A stretch of DNA of 64,000 nt from an uncultured Lachnospiraceae bacterium (lineage in GTDB: Bacteria; Bacillota; Clostridia; Lachnospirales; Lachnospiraceae): NCBI GenBank assembly GCA_910585005.1, contig CAJUCN010000013.1, positions 13,815 to 77,814 on the forward strand. Direction: 5' to 3'. The position numbers were made by a program, and so were the translations under genes. Shown one piece after another: positions 22,649 through 31,740 of this stretch. Position 1 is the first letter of the stretch. Each line of letters starts with the position of its first letter. Under the pieces are notes generated by a model. The model searched no databases. It saw only the letters and a program-made list of their open reading frames with translations, and had not been told where the DNA came from.

Positions 22649-23869
22649 ATGCTTGTTACATTGATACCTTTGTTCGATAAAGAAATGAGCGTGCGGGCGT
22701 ATTCACTGTTTACCCAAAAGAATGTCCTGCAAAATCCCAGCTTGCAGGGGACGGGCAGTTTCGACGGGGCGGCAGGGATACAAGGGCTGGATGTGATTGA
22801 AAGTATGGGAATAGAGACACTTTCTTCGGATAAGGAAGTGTTTATTGAGGTCAGTAATATTTCTATATTTGCGGATATCAGTAGTCAGTGCACTGCTCCC
22901 CACGAAAAGGTAGTGCTTTTATTAGATCATCGGATCCTTCCGGATAAGATGTATGTAGACAGGATTAAAGCGTTGAAGGAAGAAGGATTTAAGCTGGCGA
23001 TGCGTAAGCTTACGGTACAACAGTTTGAGTCATATAAGGAAATTCTTCTTTTGATGGATTATGTGTTTTTAGACCATAAGAAAATTGATATCACGAAGGC
23101 CAGGGTATATTTTTCCATGGTTTATCCCAATGTAAAGCTTTGTGCAGGAAATATCCAGACTCAGGAGATCTATGACGGGTTGGTAGCAGAGGGCGGATAT
23201 GAATTGTATGAGGGAGAGTTTTACCGTGTGCCGGTGAATAAAGGGGAGACAGAAGTAACGCCCCTAAAAGTTAACTACATTGAACTTCTTAATATGGTCA
23301 ACAGCGTGGATTTTGAGCTGACCAAGGCAGCCGATATCATTGGTCATGACACAGCGCTTGTGATATCACTGCTTAAGATGGTTAACCGTATGGCTGTCAA
23401 CTCGGAGATTACTTCCATCCGGCATGCAGCAGCTATGCTTGGGCAGAGAGAACTTAAAAAATGGATCAACACGGCAGTGACCAATCAGTTGTATGCTGAT
23501 AAGCCGAATGAGATCACCAGATTATCGCTTTTGCGTGCAAAATTTGCAGAGAATCTTGCCGGGGTGTTCGAGATGGCAGGACAGGGATCGGAGCTGTTTT
23601 TGATGGGGCTGTTCTCTGTACTTGATTTGATTTTAAGCAAGCCCATGGAAGAAGCCCTTAAAATGGTGAAGGTATCGAAGGAAATTGAGGACGCACTTGT
23701 TTTTGGCAAAGGAAAGCTTGCACCGGTATTAGATTTTGTGACCCAGTATGAAACGGCAAGCTGGCAGGAAGTGTCCCGGCTTATGATGTTGAAAGAGATC
23801 AAGACAAGTGATGTGTATGATGCCTATGTACAATCCTTAAAGTGGTATCGGGATCTGTTTGCAGAGTAG
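22649..23869 (+). CDS. Degenerate EAL / HDOD signalling protein (YuxH type)
   Basis: The 406-residue protein has the layout of YuxH-like proteins: an N-terminal EAL-fold domain (about residues 1-195) and a C-terminal HDOD domain (about residues 205-400, with YIELLNMVNSVDFELTKAAD and SIRHAAAMLGQRELKKWINT). The EAL motif itself is absent: the equivalent strand reads VVLLLDHRIL, and the catalytic acidic residues of c-di-GMP phosphodiesterases are not recognisable, so it is probably a binding or scaffold protein. HDOD domains are inactive HD-fold modules found in signalling proteins. ATG 22649 is 5-6 nt from GGAGG; the in-frame ATG 22637 would include that site in the coding region. A strong hairpin terminator follows. 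Confidence 0.85.
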   Translation: MLVTLIPLFDKEMSVRAYSLFTQKNVLQNPSLQGTGSFDGAAGIQGLDVIESMGIETLSSDKEVFIEVSNISIFADISSQCTAPHEKVVLLLDHRILPDKMYVDRIKALKEEGFKLAMRKLTVQQFESYKEILLLMDYVFLDHKKIDITKARVYFSMVYPNVKLCAGNIQTQEIYDGLVAEGGYELYEGEFYRVPVNKGETEVTPLKVNYIELLNMVNSVDFELTKAADIIGHDTALVISLLKMVNRMAVNSEITSIRHAAAMLGQRELKKWINTAVTNQLYADKPNEITRLSLLRAKFAENLAGVFEMAGQGSELFLMGLFSVLDLILSKPMEEALKMVKVSKEIEDALVFGKGKLAPVLDFVTQYETASWQEVSRLMMLKEIKTSDVYDAYVQSLKWYRDLFAE

Positions 23870-23945
23870 GGTTGGCCATCTGCAAAACGATTTCTTATCA
23901 GGCAATCGTATTTGATATTTATTTGACAACGGTAATGCATTATAT

Positions 23946-23987
23946 AGGCTTCCCCGAGACACAATGTTTGGGGAAGCCTGTTTCGTT
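23946..23987 (+). terminator. Terminator hairpin after EAL-HDOD gene
   Basis: Perfect 10-bp stem AGGCTTCCCC (23946-23955) / GGGGAAGCCT (23970-23979), 14 nt loop, tail GTTTCGTT. It lies between convergent genes and may act in both directions. Confidence 0.8.
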
Positions 23988-24000
23988 ACACGTTTCTTTA

Positions 24001-24021
24001 CCCTGCTATAACATAGCAGGG
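24001..24021. terminator. Second hairpin between convergent genes
   Basis: Perfect 9-bp stem CCCTGCTAT / ATAGCAGGG with loop AAC, located 17 nt beyond the end of the minus-strand gene that stops at 24039. No clean T-run on either strand, so its terminator role is uncertain. Confidence 0.5.
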
Positions 24022-24038
24022 ATTCCTAGACAACGATA

Positions 24039-24332
24039 TTAGGATAATCCGGCAAGTTGCATCATTAAGGAAAAACAGCTTTGCATTCCCAGGCGGAAAA
24101 CGGCCATGGAATAGGCAGCATTTGTCGCCTGGACGGAATCCCCCCACTGGTCTACGATGGCACGTTGCTCATCTGTCAGATCAAGGTTCTTATACATTTC
24201 ATAAAAAGCATGTTCCTCTTCTAACGCTTTTTGGTAAGTTTCATCTTTGTCTAATTGTTCAGCAACAACGCCGGTTCCGCATTGCTCCTCCAGGTAAGTA
24301 TAAAATATTTCAAAAAAATTTTCTTTAATCAT
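24039..24332 (-). CDS. Small helical protein, possibly DUF6809-like
   Basis: The 97-residue protein (starting MIKENFFEIFYTYLEEQCG) is predicted all-helical, with a middle acidic segment (KDETYQKALEEEHAFYEMYKNLD) and a C-terminal hydrophobic-patterned helix (AAYSMAVFRLGMQSCFSLMMQL). The layout, a helical hairpin ending in 'FRLGM...', recalls DUF6809 proteins of Clostridia, function unknown; I am not sure of it. The ATG at 24332 has GGGGAG just upstream on the minus strand; a longer frame starting at 24365 has none. A consensus promoter lies upstream at 24374-24402, so it can be expressed separately from the DUF4317 gene behind it. Confidence 0.7.
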   Translation of the reverse strand: MIKENFFEIFYTYLEEQCGTGVVAEQLDKDETYQKALEEEHAFYEMYKNLDLTDEQRAIVDQWGDSVQATNAAYSMAVFRLGMQSCFSLMMQLAGLS

Positions 24333-24373
24333 ACATTTTCTCCCCTTCCGTAGAAATATTATCACTAAAACAC

Positions 24374-24402
24374 ATTATAAACGGCAAAGAGAACATAGTC
24401 AA
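24374..24402 (-). promoter_or_regulatory. Promoter for small helical protein gene
   Basis: On the minus strand, TTGACT (24402-24397), 17 nt spacer, TATAAT (24379-24374). Confidence 0.8.
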
Positions 24403-24424
24403 CGAGAGAATGTTTTTTTTGCTG

Positions 24425-25573
24425 TTATTCATAATCATCATCGATAGAAATGCCGGAATGAACCGTTACCCCATTTACTTCCACATGGTCATTGATTTCA
24501 ATCACCAGGCAATGTTTCCCTTCGATCATAAGGGTGCCTACCAGATCAGCACGTTCCGGATTTACCCGAATAACGACATCAGGCGTCTTAACCTCAAAAG
24601 TGCGTGTGTTCGCAACGTTGTTTACCATAAGGGAGGTATCATTCCCGGCAGCAGCCTCGTAAAGCTTATCAAAATCAACAAGCTTTTCTTCCTCCACACC
24701 GCTTTTTTCAAACAGATTCCGCACTTGATGCTTGTCAAGCATTAAAGGTTCAGGAATCTCTTTGTGTTCCTCAATCATTTCGGTCAGGTTTTCATGAATA
24801 TTTCTGACAACTTCATATTCCGCCTTTTCGCCCAGAGTTTCTTCGATCAATGCTTGAAAGGTTTCCTTTTGACTTCCCGCGGAGAGCGGGAGTGCAGCGC
24901 CTAAGATGTTTTCAGCAAATTCCGGGTGGGGTTCCTCAGGGTTTTTGGTATAATAAAGGGCGCTATGGATATCTGTAGCGCGGTCATTGAAGGCAGGAAA
25001 TAGAAAACCGGCCTCAGGAAGTTCCACGATCCAGTCCCGGACACGGTTGTGAAATTCATTTGTTTGGACATCATAGCTGAGTCCTGGCTTAGAAAGATTT
25101 ACCGGGCAGATACAGCACAGGATGTATTCAAATACGGTATCGGAAGCGTCATCCATGGTTAGTCCGTCGGTGGTTTTGCCGGGGACATCATAAGCATCAT
25201 GGATCAGCAGGATCAGGTAATTGCCCACATATTCATAAGAAGCGATAACCTTATCATAGAATTCTTCTAACAGGGAATCCTCTTTTAGTTTACTATCCCG
25301 GAGACGAAGGAGAAATTCTTGGGTTCCGCCCTCTTGCTCACTGGAGAGTGGGAATTCCAGGTCTAAAAGATTTTTGCCGATGGTACCGGAAAGGGTCTTG
25401 CGTAACAGTTCAAAATACTTAAAAATCTCCTCCTCTGGAAGGGAAAGAAAGGCTTCTTTAAATTCTGTTTTTTTGTTTTTTTCGCCGTCAACGTAACAGC
25501 CGCAGATTCTTGTGATGGAGCAGTTGCTAGGGGTATATAGCCGTTTGATTTCATTGACTTCTTGTTTGATCAT
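24425..25573 (-). CDS. DUF4317 family protein
   Basis: The 382-residue protein matches my recollection of the DUF4317 family, found widely in Clostridia and without known function. Features seen are the opening KQEVNEIKRLYTPSNCSITRICGCYVDGEK, a conserved YEYVGNYLILLIHDAYDVPGK segment near residue 115, and a C-terminal small beta domain (NTRTFEVKTPDVVIRVNPER...). It is soluble, with no signal peptide. Its ATG overlaps the stop of the large upstream activase-like gene by 4 nt (ATGA), so the two are translationally coupled and probably act together. The function is unknown. Confidence 0.85.
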   Translation of the reverse strand: MIKQEVNEIKRLYTPSNCSITRICGCYVDGEKNKKTEFKEAFLSLPEEEIFKYFELLRKTLSGTIGKNLLDLEFPLSSEQEGGTQEFLLRLRDSKLKEDSLLEEFYDKVIASYEYVGNYLILLIHDAYDVPGKTTDGLTMDDASDTVFEYILCCICPVNLSKPGLSYDVQTNEFHNRVRDWIVELPEAGFLFPAFNDRATDIHSALYYTKNPEEPHPEFAENILGAALPLSAGSQKETFQALIEETLGEKAEYEVVRNIHENLTEMIEEHKEIPEPLMLDKHQVRNLFEKSGVEEEKLVDFDKLYEAAAGNDTSLMVNNVANTRTFEVKTPDVVIRVNPERADLVGTLMIEGKHCLVIEINDHVEVNGVTVHSGISIDDDYE

Positions 25574-28500
25574 GATGAAATATCCCTTTCTTTCATGTTT
25601 TTTTGTGCGGTGGAGAGCATCAGCTTGATCCGGTTTAACTGATTTACTTCACTGGCGCCCGGATCATAGTCAATGGCAACAATGTTGCTTAAAGGATACT
25701 GGCTGCGTAGCGCTTTGATCACCCCTTTGCCCACCACATGGTTGGGAAGGCAGCCAAATGGCTGGGTACATACAATATTGTTGACGCCGTTATGGATCAA
25801 TTCTACCATTTCGCCGGTAAGAAACCATCCCTCTCCTGTTTGGTTACCGATAGAAACGATAGGCTTGGCGTATTGGGCCGTCTGATAAATACTGGTAGGA
25901 GGTGTAAAATTCCGGCTCTTTTTTAGCGCTTTTGCAGCGCTTCCCCGTAAAAATTCCAAGGCGTCAATGCCAAGTTTGGAGATCAGGGCCGCTTTTTTGC
26001 TCATGCCCAGTTTATCTGCCTTGTAAATCTGATTGTAGAAGCAGTAGAGCATAAAGTCCAAAAGGTCAGGAACGACAGCCTCTGCACCCTCTGCCTCCAG
26101 AAGTTCTACTAAATGGTTATTGGCGGCAGGAGCGAATTTAACAAGGATTTCGCCTACGATACCTACCCGGGGTTTGGATTTACCGGTAACCGGAATGGAA
26201 TCAAATTCTTCAACCATTTGACGGCACATTTTGCGGAAGGTAAAGAAGTTCATATGTTTTGCAGTGACGAAATCTTTGCACTTTTTCAGCCATTTCTGAT
26301 GAACCTTATCTACTGCCCCGGGTTCTTTTTCATAGGGGCGCATGCGGTAAACACAACGCATGAAAATATCGCCGAAAACGGCGCCATAGGCAGCCCGGGT
26401 AAGAAGATTTAAATCAAGCTTAAACCCAGGGTTTGTCTCTATTCCCGCCATATTCAGGGAGATCACCGGAATTTGAGGCATCCCCGCCTTTTCCAGGGCA
26501 CGGCGGATAAAGCCGATATAATTGGTTGCACGGCATCCTCCGCCGGTTTGTGTCATAATAACTGCTACCTTATTTAAATCATATTTTCCGGATAATAGGG
26601 CATCCATAATCTGTCCTACCACCATAAGGGAAGGATAGCAGGCGTCGTTATTGACATATTTAAGCCCTACATCTACTGCACGGCGGTTATCGTTGGAAAG
26701 CACTTCAAAATGATAACCACAAGCACGGAAAGCCGGCTCTAAGATATCAAAATGGATCGGTGACATCTGTGGGCAAAGGATGGTATAGTCCTTTCGCATT
26801 TCCTTGGTAAAGGCTACTTTGTGGATGGCGCTGGAACATACGGTGCGCTCCTTGCCCTGTTTTTCCCGAACACGGATAGCGGACAAAAGAGAGCGGATAC
26901 GGATTCTTGCCGCTCCTAAGTTGTTGACCTCATCGATTTTCAGGCAGGTATAGATCTTACCGGAACCGGAAAGAATATCGCTTACCTGGTCTGTAGTCAC
27001 GGCATCCAGGCCACAGCCAAAGGAATTTAACTGGATCAGGTCCAGGTAATCTACAGTTCTCACATAACTGGCAGCGGCATAAAGCCGGGAGTGGTACATC
27101 CATTGGTCAGAAACGATCAGAGGACGCTCCGGACATCCTAAATGGGAGATGGAATCCTCCGTCAAAACCGCAATGCCGTAAGAAGTGATCAGTTCCGGGA
27201 TCCCGTGGTGGATTTCCGGGTCAATATGGTAAGGGCGTCCTGCAAGGACGATACCCCGCTTTCCGCTTTGTTGCAGATAAGCAAGTACTTCTTCTCCCTT
27301 TTTTTGCATATCTTTTCTTGCTTTTGCCAGTTCTTCAAAGCCCAGACGGGCGGCTTCCATGACTTCCGTAACAGGCAGCTCCGGAAATTCTCCGGCGAGA
27401 GCTTCGGAGATAGTCTTTAAGTCGCGGAAAGACATAAATGGATTGCGTAGGGAGACTTCACCACGGCTGATCTCTTCCACATTGTTTTTAATGTTTTCAG
27501 AGTAGGAGGTAACGATGGGGCAGTTATAATGGTTGTTGGCATCTTCAAATTCGTTCCGCTCATAAAAAAGGGCAGGATAAAAAATGAAATCCACTTTCTG
27601 GCTGATCAGCCAGCTTACATGGCCGTGGGCCAGTTTGGCGGGATAACATTCCGATTCACTGGGAATAGACTCAATCCCCAACTCGTAGATCTGGCGGTTA
27701 GAGAGGGGGGACAATACTACCCGGTAGCCTAGTTTTGTAAAAAAGGTAAACCAAAAAGGGTAATTTTCGTACATATTAAGAACCCGGGGAATGCCTACAG
27801 TCCCTCTTTTGGCCTCATCAGCGGCAAGGGGCTCATATTGAAAAATGCGCTTTAATTTGTAATCAAATAAATTGGGAACGCCGTTTTCGTTCTTTTGCCT
27901 GCCAAGGCCGCGTTCACAGCGGTTCCCGGAAATGTACTGGCGTCCGCCGGTAAATTTATTGATGGTAAGACGGCAATTGTTGGTGCAGCCTTTGCATTTG
28001 GCCATACTGGTCTCAAACTGCAGCGTATCAATTTTTTCAAAAGGCAGCATGGAAGTTTCGTATCCTTCAAAAAAACGTTCCCGGGCGATCAGCGCTGCAC
28101 CAAAGGCTCCCATAATACCTGCAATGTCGGGACGTATGGCATTACATCCTGCAATTTTTTCAAAGCTTCTAAGAACGGCATCATTGTAAAAAGTACCGCC
28201 TTGCACCACAATGTTTCGGCCAAGAGCGGAGGCGTCTGAAACTTTAATTACTTTAAACAGGGCATTTTTAATCACGGAATAGGCAAGCCCTGCAGAAATA
28301 TCAGGAACGGAAGCGCCTTCTTTCTGAGCCTGTTTTACTTTGGAATTCATAAATACCGTACAGCGTGTACCCAGGTCAATGGGATGTTCGGCAAAAAGGG
28401 CAGCATGGGCAAAATCTTCTACGCTATAGTTTAATGACTTTGCAAACGTTTCTATGAAGGAGCCGCAGCCGGAAGAACATGCTTCATTGAGCTGGACGCT

Positions 28501-29814
28501 GTCTACGGTCTGGTCTTTGATTTTGATACATTTCATGTCCTGGCCGCCAATGTCCAGGATACAGTCTACCTTGGGGTCAAAGAAGGCAGCCGCGTAATAA
28601 TGTGCCACGGTCTCAACCTCTCCGTCATCTAAGAGAAAAGCGGCCTTTAGGAGGGCTTCCCCGTAACCGGTAGAGCAGGAGCGTACGATCTTTACATCCT
28701 CAGGGAGCTGGGCATAGATTTCCCGTATGGAGCGTATGGCAGTTTTTAAAGGACTGCCGTCATTATTGCTGTAAAAAGAGTAAAGCAAGGAACCGTCCTC
28801 TCCAACAAGGGCTACTTTCGTAGTGGTGCTCCCGGCGTCGATACCCAGAAAACAATTTCCAGCATAACCGGCAAGGCTGGAAGAGCGGACATGGTTTTTT
28901 CCATGTCTGGCCTTAAAACGTTCATATTCCTCATGGGAGGCAAAAAGTGGTTCCATACGTTCCACTTCAAATTCCATCTGAATATCGCAGGAAAGCTTTT
29001 GAACCATTTCTTCCATGTTATAGGAGACTTCTTCCTTTGCATTTAAAGCAGATCCAATGGCAGCGAACAAATGGGAATGACCTGTTTCGATTACATGTTC
29101 CTGATCCAGCTTTAAGGTGCGGATGAAAGCTGTCTTTAATTCCGAAAGAAAATGGAGAGGACCGCCTAAGAAAGCAACATGCCCCCGGATGGGTTTCCCG
29201 CAGGCAAGTCCACTGATCGTCTGGTTGACCACCGCCTGGAAAATGGAGGCGGAGAGGTCCTCCTTGGTAGCGCCCTCATTGATCAGGGGCTGGATATCTG
29301 ACTTGGCAAATACGCCGCAGCGTGCAGCGATGGTATAAAGGGAGTGATAATTTTTGGCATATTCATTCAGTCCCGTTGCGTCCGTCTGGAGAAGGGAAGC
29401 CATCTGGTCAATAAAAGAGCCTGTGCCGCCAGCGCAGATCCCATTCATACGCTGTTCTACATTTCCACCCTCAAAATAGATGATCTTTGCATCTTCACCG
29501 CCAAGCTCAATGGCCACATCCGTTTGAGGAGCAAGATCTCTTAGTGCAGTTGCCACAGAGATCACTTCCTGGACAAAAGGAATTTCCAGATGATTGGCAA
29601 GGGTCAGTCCGCCTGAACCGGTGATCATAGGGTGTAACAGAATATTTCCAAGTTTGTTGTAAGAATCGTTAAGCAGATCGGAAAGGGTTTCCCTGATATT
29701 TGCAAAATGTCTTTTATAGTCAGAAAACACAATAGTATGCTCTTCGTCCAAAATGGCAATCTTGACTGTGGTAGAGCCGATATCAATGCCCAGGGTATAG
29801 TGCTTACTGTCCAT
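25570..29814 (-). CDS. Giant 2-hydroxyacyl-CoA dehydratase activase-like protein (double ASKHA + DUF2229)
   Basis: The 1414-residue protein contains two BcrAD/BadFG (ASKHA-fold) ATPase domains: the first begins with GIDIGSTTVKIA at residue 9, the second with GIDAGSTTTKVA near residue 322. Each has its phosphate-2 and Cys-containing motif (ICAGGTGSFIDQ; EACSSGCGSFIETF), as in activases where Cys ligates a [4Fe-4S] cluster between subunits. A Cys cluster CKGCTNNC ... NRCERG follows (about residues 604-640), then DUF2229 and a C-terminal dehydratase-subunit-like region (GCRATNYIGFIRRALEKAG; VGIVGEILVKF). Activases use ATP to inject an electron into radical dehydratases. The fused protein is conserved in many Firmicutes, substrate unknown. 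A consensus minus-strand promoter lies upstream. Confidence 0.9.
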   Translation of the reverse strand: MDSKHYTLGIDIGSTTVKIAILDEEHTIVFSDYKRHFANIRETLSDLLNDSYNKLGNILLHPMITGSGGLTLANHLEIPFVQEVISVATALRDLAPQTDVAIELGGEDAKIIYFEGGNVEQRMNGICAGGTGSFIDQMASLLQTDATGLNEYAKNYHSLYTIAARCGVFAKSDIQPLINEGATKEDLSASIFQAVVNQTISGLACGKPIRGHVAFLGGPLHFLSELKTAFIRTLKLDQEHVIETGHSHLFAAIGSALNAKEEVSYNMEEMVQKLSCDIQMEFEVERMEPLFASHEEYERFKARHGKNHVRSSSLAGYAGNCFLGIDAGSTTTKVALVGEDGSLLYSFYSNNDGSPLKTAIRSIREIYAQLPEDVKIVRSCSTGYGEALLKAAFLLDDGEVETVAHYYAAAFFDPKVDCILDIGGQDMKCIKIKDQTVDSVQLNEACSSGCGSFIETFAKSLNYSVEDFAHAALFAEHPIDLGTRCTVFMNSKVKQAQKEGASVPDISAGLAYSVIKNALFKVIKVSDASALGRNIVVQGGTFYNDAVLRSFEKIAGCNAIRPDIAGIMGAFGAALIARERFFEGYETSMLPFEKIDTLQFETSMAKCKGCTNNCRLTINKFTGGRQYISGNRCERGLGRQKNENGVPNLFDYKLKRIFQYEPLAADEAKRGTVGIPRVLNMYENYPFWFTFFTKLGYRVVLSPLSNRQIYELGIESIPSESECYPAKLAHGHVSWLISQKVDFIFYPALFYERNEFEDANNHYNCPIVTSYSENIKNNVEEISRGEVSLRNPFMSFRDLKTISEALAGEFPELPVTEVMEAARLGFEELAKARKDMQKKGEEVLAYLQQSGKRGIVLAGRPYHIDPEIHHGIPELITSYGIAVLTEDSISHLGCPERPLIVSDQWMYHSRLYAAASYVRTVDYLDLIQLNSFGCGLDAVTTDQVSDILSGSGKIYTCLKIDEVNNLGAARIRIRSLLSAIRVREKQGKERTVCSSAIHKVAFTKEMRKDYTILCPQMSPIHFDILEPAFRACGYHFEVLSNDNRRAVDVGLKYVNNDACYPSLMVVGQIMDALLSGKYDLNKVAVIMTQTGGGCRATNYIGFIRRALEKAGMPQIPVISLNMAGIETNPGFKLDLNLLTRAAYGAVFGDIFMRCVYRMRPYEKEPGAVDKVHQKWLKKCKDFVTAKHMNFFTFRKMCRQMVEEFDSIPVTGKSKPRVGIVGEILVKFAPAANNHLVELLEAEGAEAVVPDLLDFMLYCFYNQIYKADKLGMSKKAALISKLGIDALEFLRGSAAKALKKSRNFTPPTSIYQTAQYAKPIVSIGNQTGEGWFLTGEMVELIHNGVNNIVCTQPFGCLPNHVVGKGVIKALRSQYPLSNIVAIDYDPGASEVNQLNRIKLMLSTAQKNMKERDISS

Positions 29815-29890
29815 GATAATACCGCCTTTCTGATATGGATATTATTTCCTATTAAATGGATGCTTGCCGCTTTTTTTGACATGCCTTGTA

Positions 29891-29919
29891 ATTATACGAC
29901 ACCAATCCCTAAATTGCAA
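29891..29919 (-). promoter_or_regulatory. Promoter for activase-like operon
   Basis: On the minus strand, TTGCAA (29919-29914), 17 nt spacer, TATAAT (29896-29891); about 75 nt before the start codon. Confidence 0.8.
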
Positions 29920-29981
29920 CGCAGGAAAATAAACAATTTGTAAAGAATAAATAGGAAAATTCTAAAAAAACGTAACCTTGG

Positions 29982-30010
29982 TTTACAATTTAGGCTGGTA
30001 ATGTTAGAAT
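29982..30010 (+). promoter_or_regulatory. Promoter for rhomboid-like membrane gene
   Basis: TTTACA (29982-29987), 17 nt spacer, TAGAAT (30005-30010). Divergent from the activase promoter about 60 nt away. Confidence 0.7.
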
Positions 30011-30078
30011 ATATGAAGTCCAAAAGCTGGTAATGAATGAAAATTTTACAATCAATGATGTTTGCTATGGAGGCGGTT

Positions 30079-30972
30079 ATGAGATCCAAAGGAAGTTTTG
30101 AGAGAAGATTTGGGAAGTATGCAGTCAAAAATTTGTCGTTAATGTTGATCATCTGTTATGGGTTTGGTTATTTGTTCCAGATGATCTATCCTGATTTTCT
30201 CCAGTATTTGTATTTAAATCCTTATCAGATCATTTTCCGGGGACAAGTCTGGAGGCTGGTTACCTGGTTGATTGTGCCGCCCTCCAGTTTTGATTTTTTT
30301 ACACTGATCATGTTGTATTTTTATTACTCCATCGGAACCACATTGGAGCGGACCTGGGGGACTTACCGTTATAATGTGTATATTTTTTCCGGCGCCCTTT
30401 TTACCATACTTGGAGCCTTTTTGCTTTTTGGCTATACATTGTTGTTCCAGAGGGATGCGGTGGCTATTTTGGGACTTGGTTATTATGATGCCATTTCGGC
30501 CATGTTCAGCACTTATTATGTGAATATGTCTATCTTTCTTGCATTTGCGGCAACCTTTCCCAACATGCAGGTGCTTTTGTTTTTCTTTATCCCGTTAAAG
30601 GTGAAGGTAATGGGGATTATTTACGGGGTGTTGCTGGTTTATCAGTTTATTGTAGGGTATGGGAGGGAATGGTCATTTTTAAATACGGCAAACCGTTTTG
30701 TAATCGGCGCATCGCTGATGAATTTTATTGTATTTTTTGTTACCAGCAGGGGAAAAGTCCATATGACGCCCAAGCAGGCAAGGAGAAGGTCGGAGTTTAA
30801 GCGGGAAGTGAAAAAGACAGGGAAGTCCACCCGGCATAAATGCGCTGTCTGTGGAAGGACAGAGGAGACGAACCCGGAACTGGAATTCCGTTTCTGCTCT
30901 AAGTGTGAGGGAAATTACGAATATTGTGAGGAACATATCTTTACACATACGCATGTGAAGCATATGTCTTAA
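30079..30972 (+). CDS. Rhomboid-like membrane protein with C-terminal zinc ribbon
   Basis: The 297-residue protein has about six hydrophobic helices (residues 18-235), including the rhomboid-like segment PYQIIFRGQVWRLVTWLIVPP near residue 54 and YYSIGTTLERTWGTYRYN near residue 90. The catalytic GxSG and the helix-6 His of rhomboid proteases are not seen; the corresponding helix reads ISAMFSTYYVN, so it is probably an inactive relative of the DERLIN/rhomboid kind. After a basic linker, residues 253-296 hold Cys/His pairs (CAVC ... FCSKC ... YCEEHIFTHTHVKH) typical of a zinc ribbon. The start at 30079 is 5 nt from GGAGG; an ATG at 30037 would be longer but lacks a site. It heads a run that includes a sigma-like gene. 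Confidence 0.78.
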   Translation: MRSKGSFERRFGKYAVKNLSLMLIICYGFGYLFQMIYPDFLQYLYLNPYQIIFRGQVWRLVTWLIVPPSSFDFFTLIMLYFYYSIGTTLERTWGTYRYNVYIFSGALFTILGAFLLFGYTLLFQRDAVAILGLGYYDAISAMFSTYYVNMSIFLAFAATFPNMQVLLFFFIPLKVKVMGIIYGVLLVYQFIVGYGREWSFLNTANRFVIGASLMNFIVFFVTSRGKVHMTPKQARRRSEFKREVKKTGKSTRHKCAVCGRTEETNPELEFRFCSKCEGNYEYCEEHIFTHTHVKHMS

Positions 30973-30993
30973 GTTTGAAAGAAAGGGTTTGGA

Positions 30994-31740
30994 ATGTCAG
31001 AAGGAAAGGAAATCCGGTTTGCCCAGATTTTGGAGCAGGTAAGGAAAAAAGCGAAAGAACAAAATAATTGTATATCAAAGCAGCAGGTGAGGGAAGCCTT
31101 TGAAGAGCTTTCCTTTTCTGATGAGCAGTTTTTCCTGGTATTTGATTACCTGAAGAAGCACAAAATAGGCATTGATGAACCGGTGGATCTGGATGACTAT
31201 CTGACAGAAAGTGAGATAGACTATTTGGAAGAATACCGGAAAGAACTTGCCCTCTTTGAAGAGATCAGCGAGGGGGAAAAGGAGGCGCTTATCCTTTCTG
31301 CCATGGCGGGAGAAGGCGGGGCGCAGAGCCGGTTGATCCAGGTTTATCTGCCCCAGGTGATGGAAGTAGCCAGGCTTTATACTGGCCAGGGAGTAGCCCT
31401 GGAAGACCTGATTGGGGAAGGGAATGTTGCCCTTACGATGGGAGTTACCATGCTGGGGGCGTTTCAACATGCCAGGGAGGCGGAAGGCGCATTGATGGGC
31501 ATGGTTATGGATGCGATGGAAGAATGTGTTGCTGAGAACATGCAGGAGTCGGACAAGGACAAAAAGGTAACAGAAAAGGTTAATAAGGTGGCGTTAGCTG
31601 CCAGAGAGCTTGCCCGGGAGCTTCATAGGAAAGTTACTGTGACGGAACTGTCCGCGGAATCGGGAATATCCAGGAAATATATTGAAGATGCAATGAGGAT
31701 GAGCGGGTTTGCCATTGAAGATTTGGAGAACGATCTATGA
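30994..31740 (+). CDS. Truncated sigma-70-like protein (regions 1.1-3, no region 4)
   Basis: The 248-residue protein begins like primary sigma factors with a region 1.1-type domain (CISKQQVREAFEELSFSDEQFF, FDYLKKHKIGID), then a region 1.2/2-like part (LTESEIDYLEEYRKEL; SRLIQVYLPQVMEVARLYTG; VALEDLIGEGNVALTMGV), and a region 3-like helix-turn-helix (RKVTVTELSAESGISRKYIEDA). The DNA-melting residues of region 2.3 and the -10 recognition helix of 2.4 are poorly preserved, and region 4 is absent. It may bind core polymerase without normal promoter recognition, or be a decoy or anti-activator. It starts 21 nt after the rhomboid-like gene and its stop overlaps the next gene's ATG by 4 nt. Confidence 0.75.
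   Translation: MSEGKEIRFAQILEQVRKKAKEQNNCISKQQVREAFEELSFSDEQFFLVFDYLKKHKIGIDEPVDLDDYLTESEIDYLEEYRKELALFEEISEGEKEALILSAMAGEGGAQSRLIQVYLPQVMEVARLYTGQGVALEDLIGEGNVALTMGVTMLGAFQHAREAEGALMGMVMDAMEECVAENMQESDKDKKVTEKVNKVALAARELARELHRKVTVTELSAESGISRKYIEDAMRMSGFAIEDLENDL

Noticed and set aside
23842..24042. A 66-residue plus-strand open frame after the EAL-HDOD gene.
   Set aside because: It contains the terminator hairpins, lacks a ribosome binding site and has no family features.
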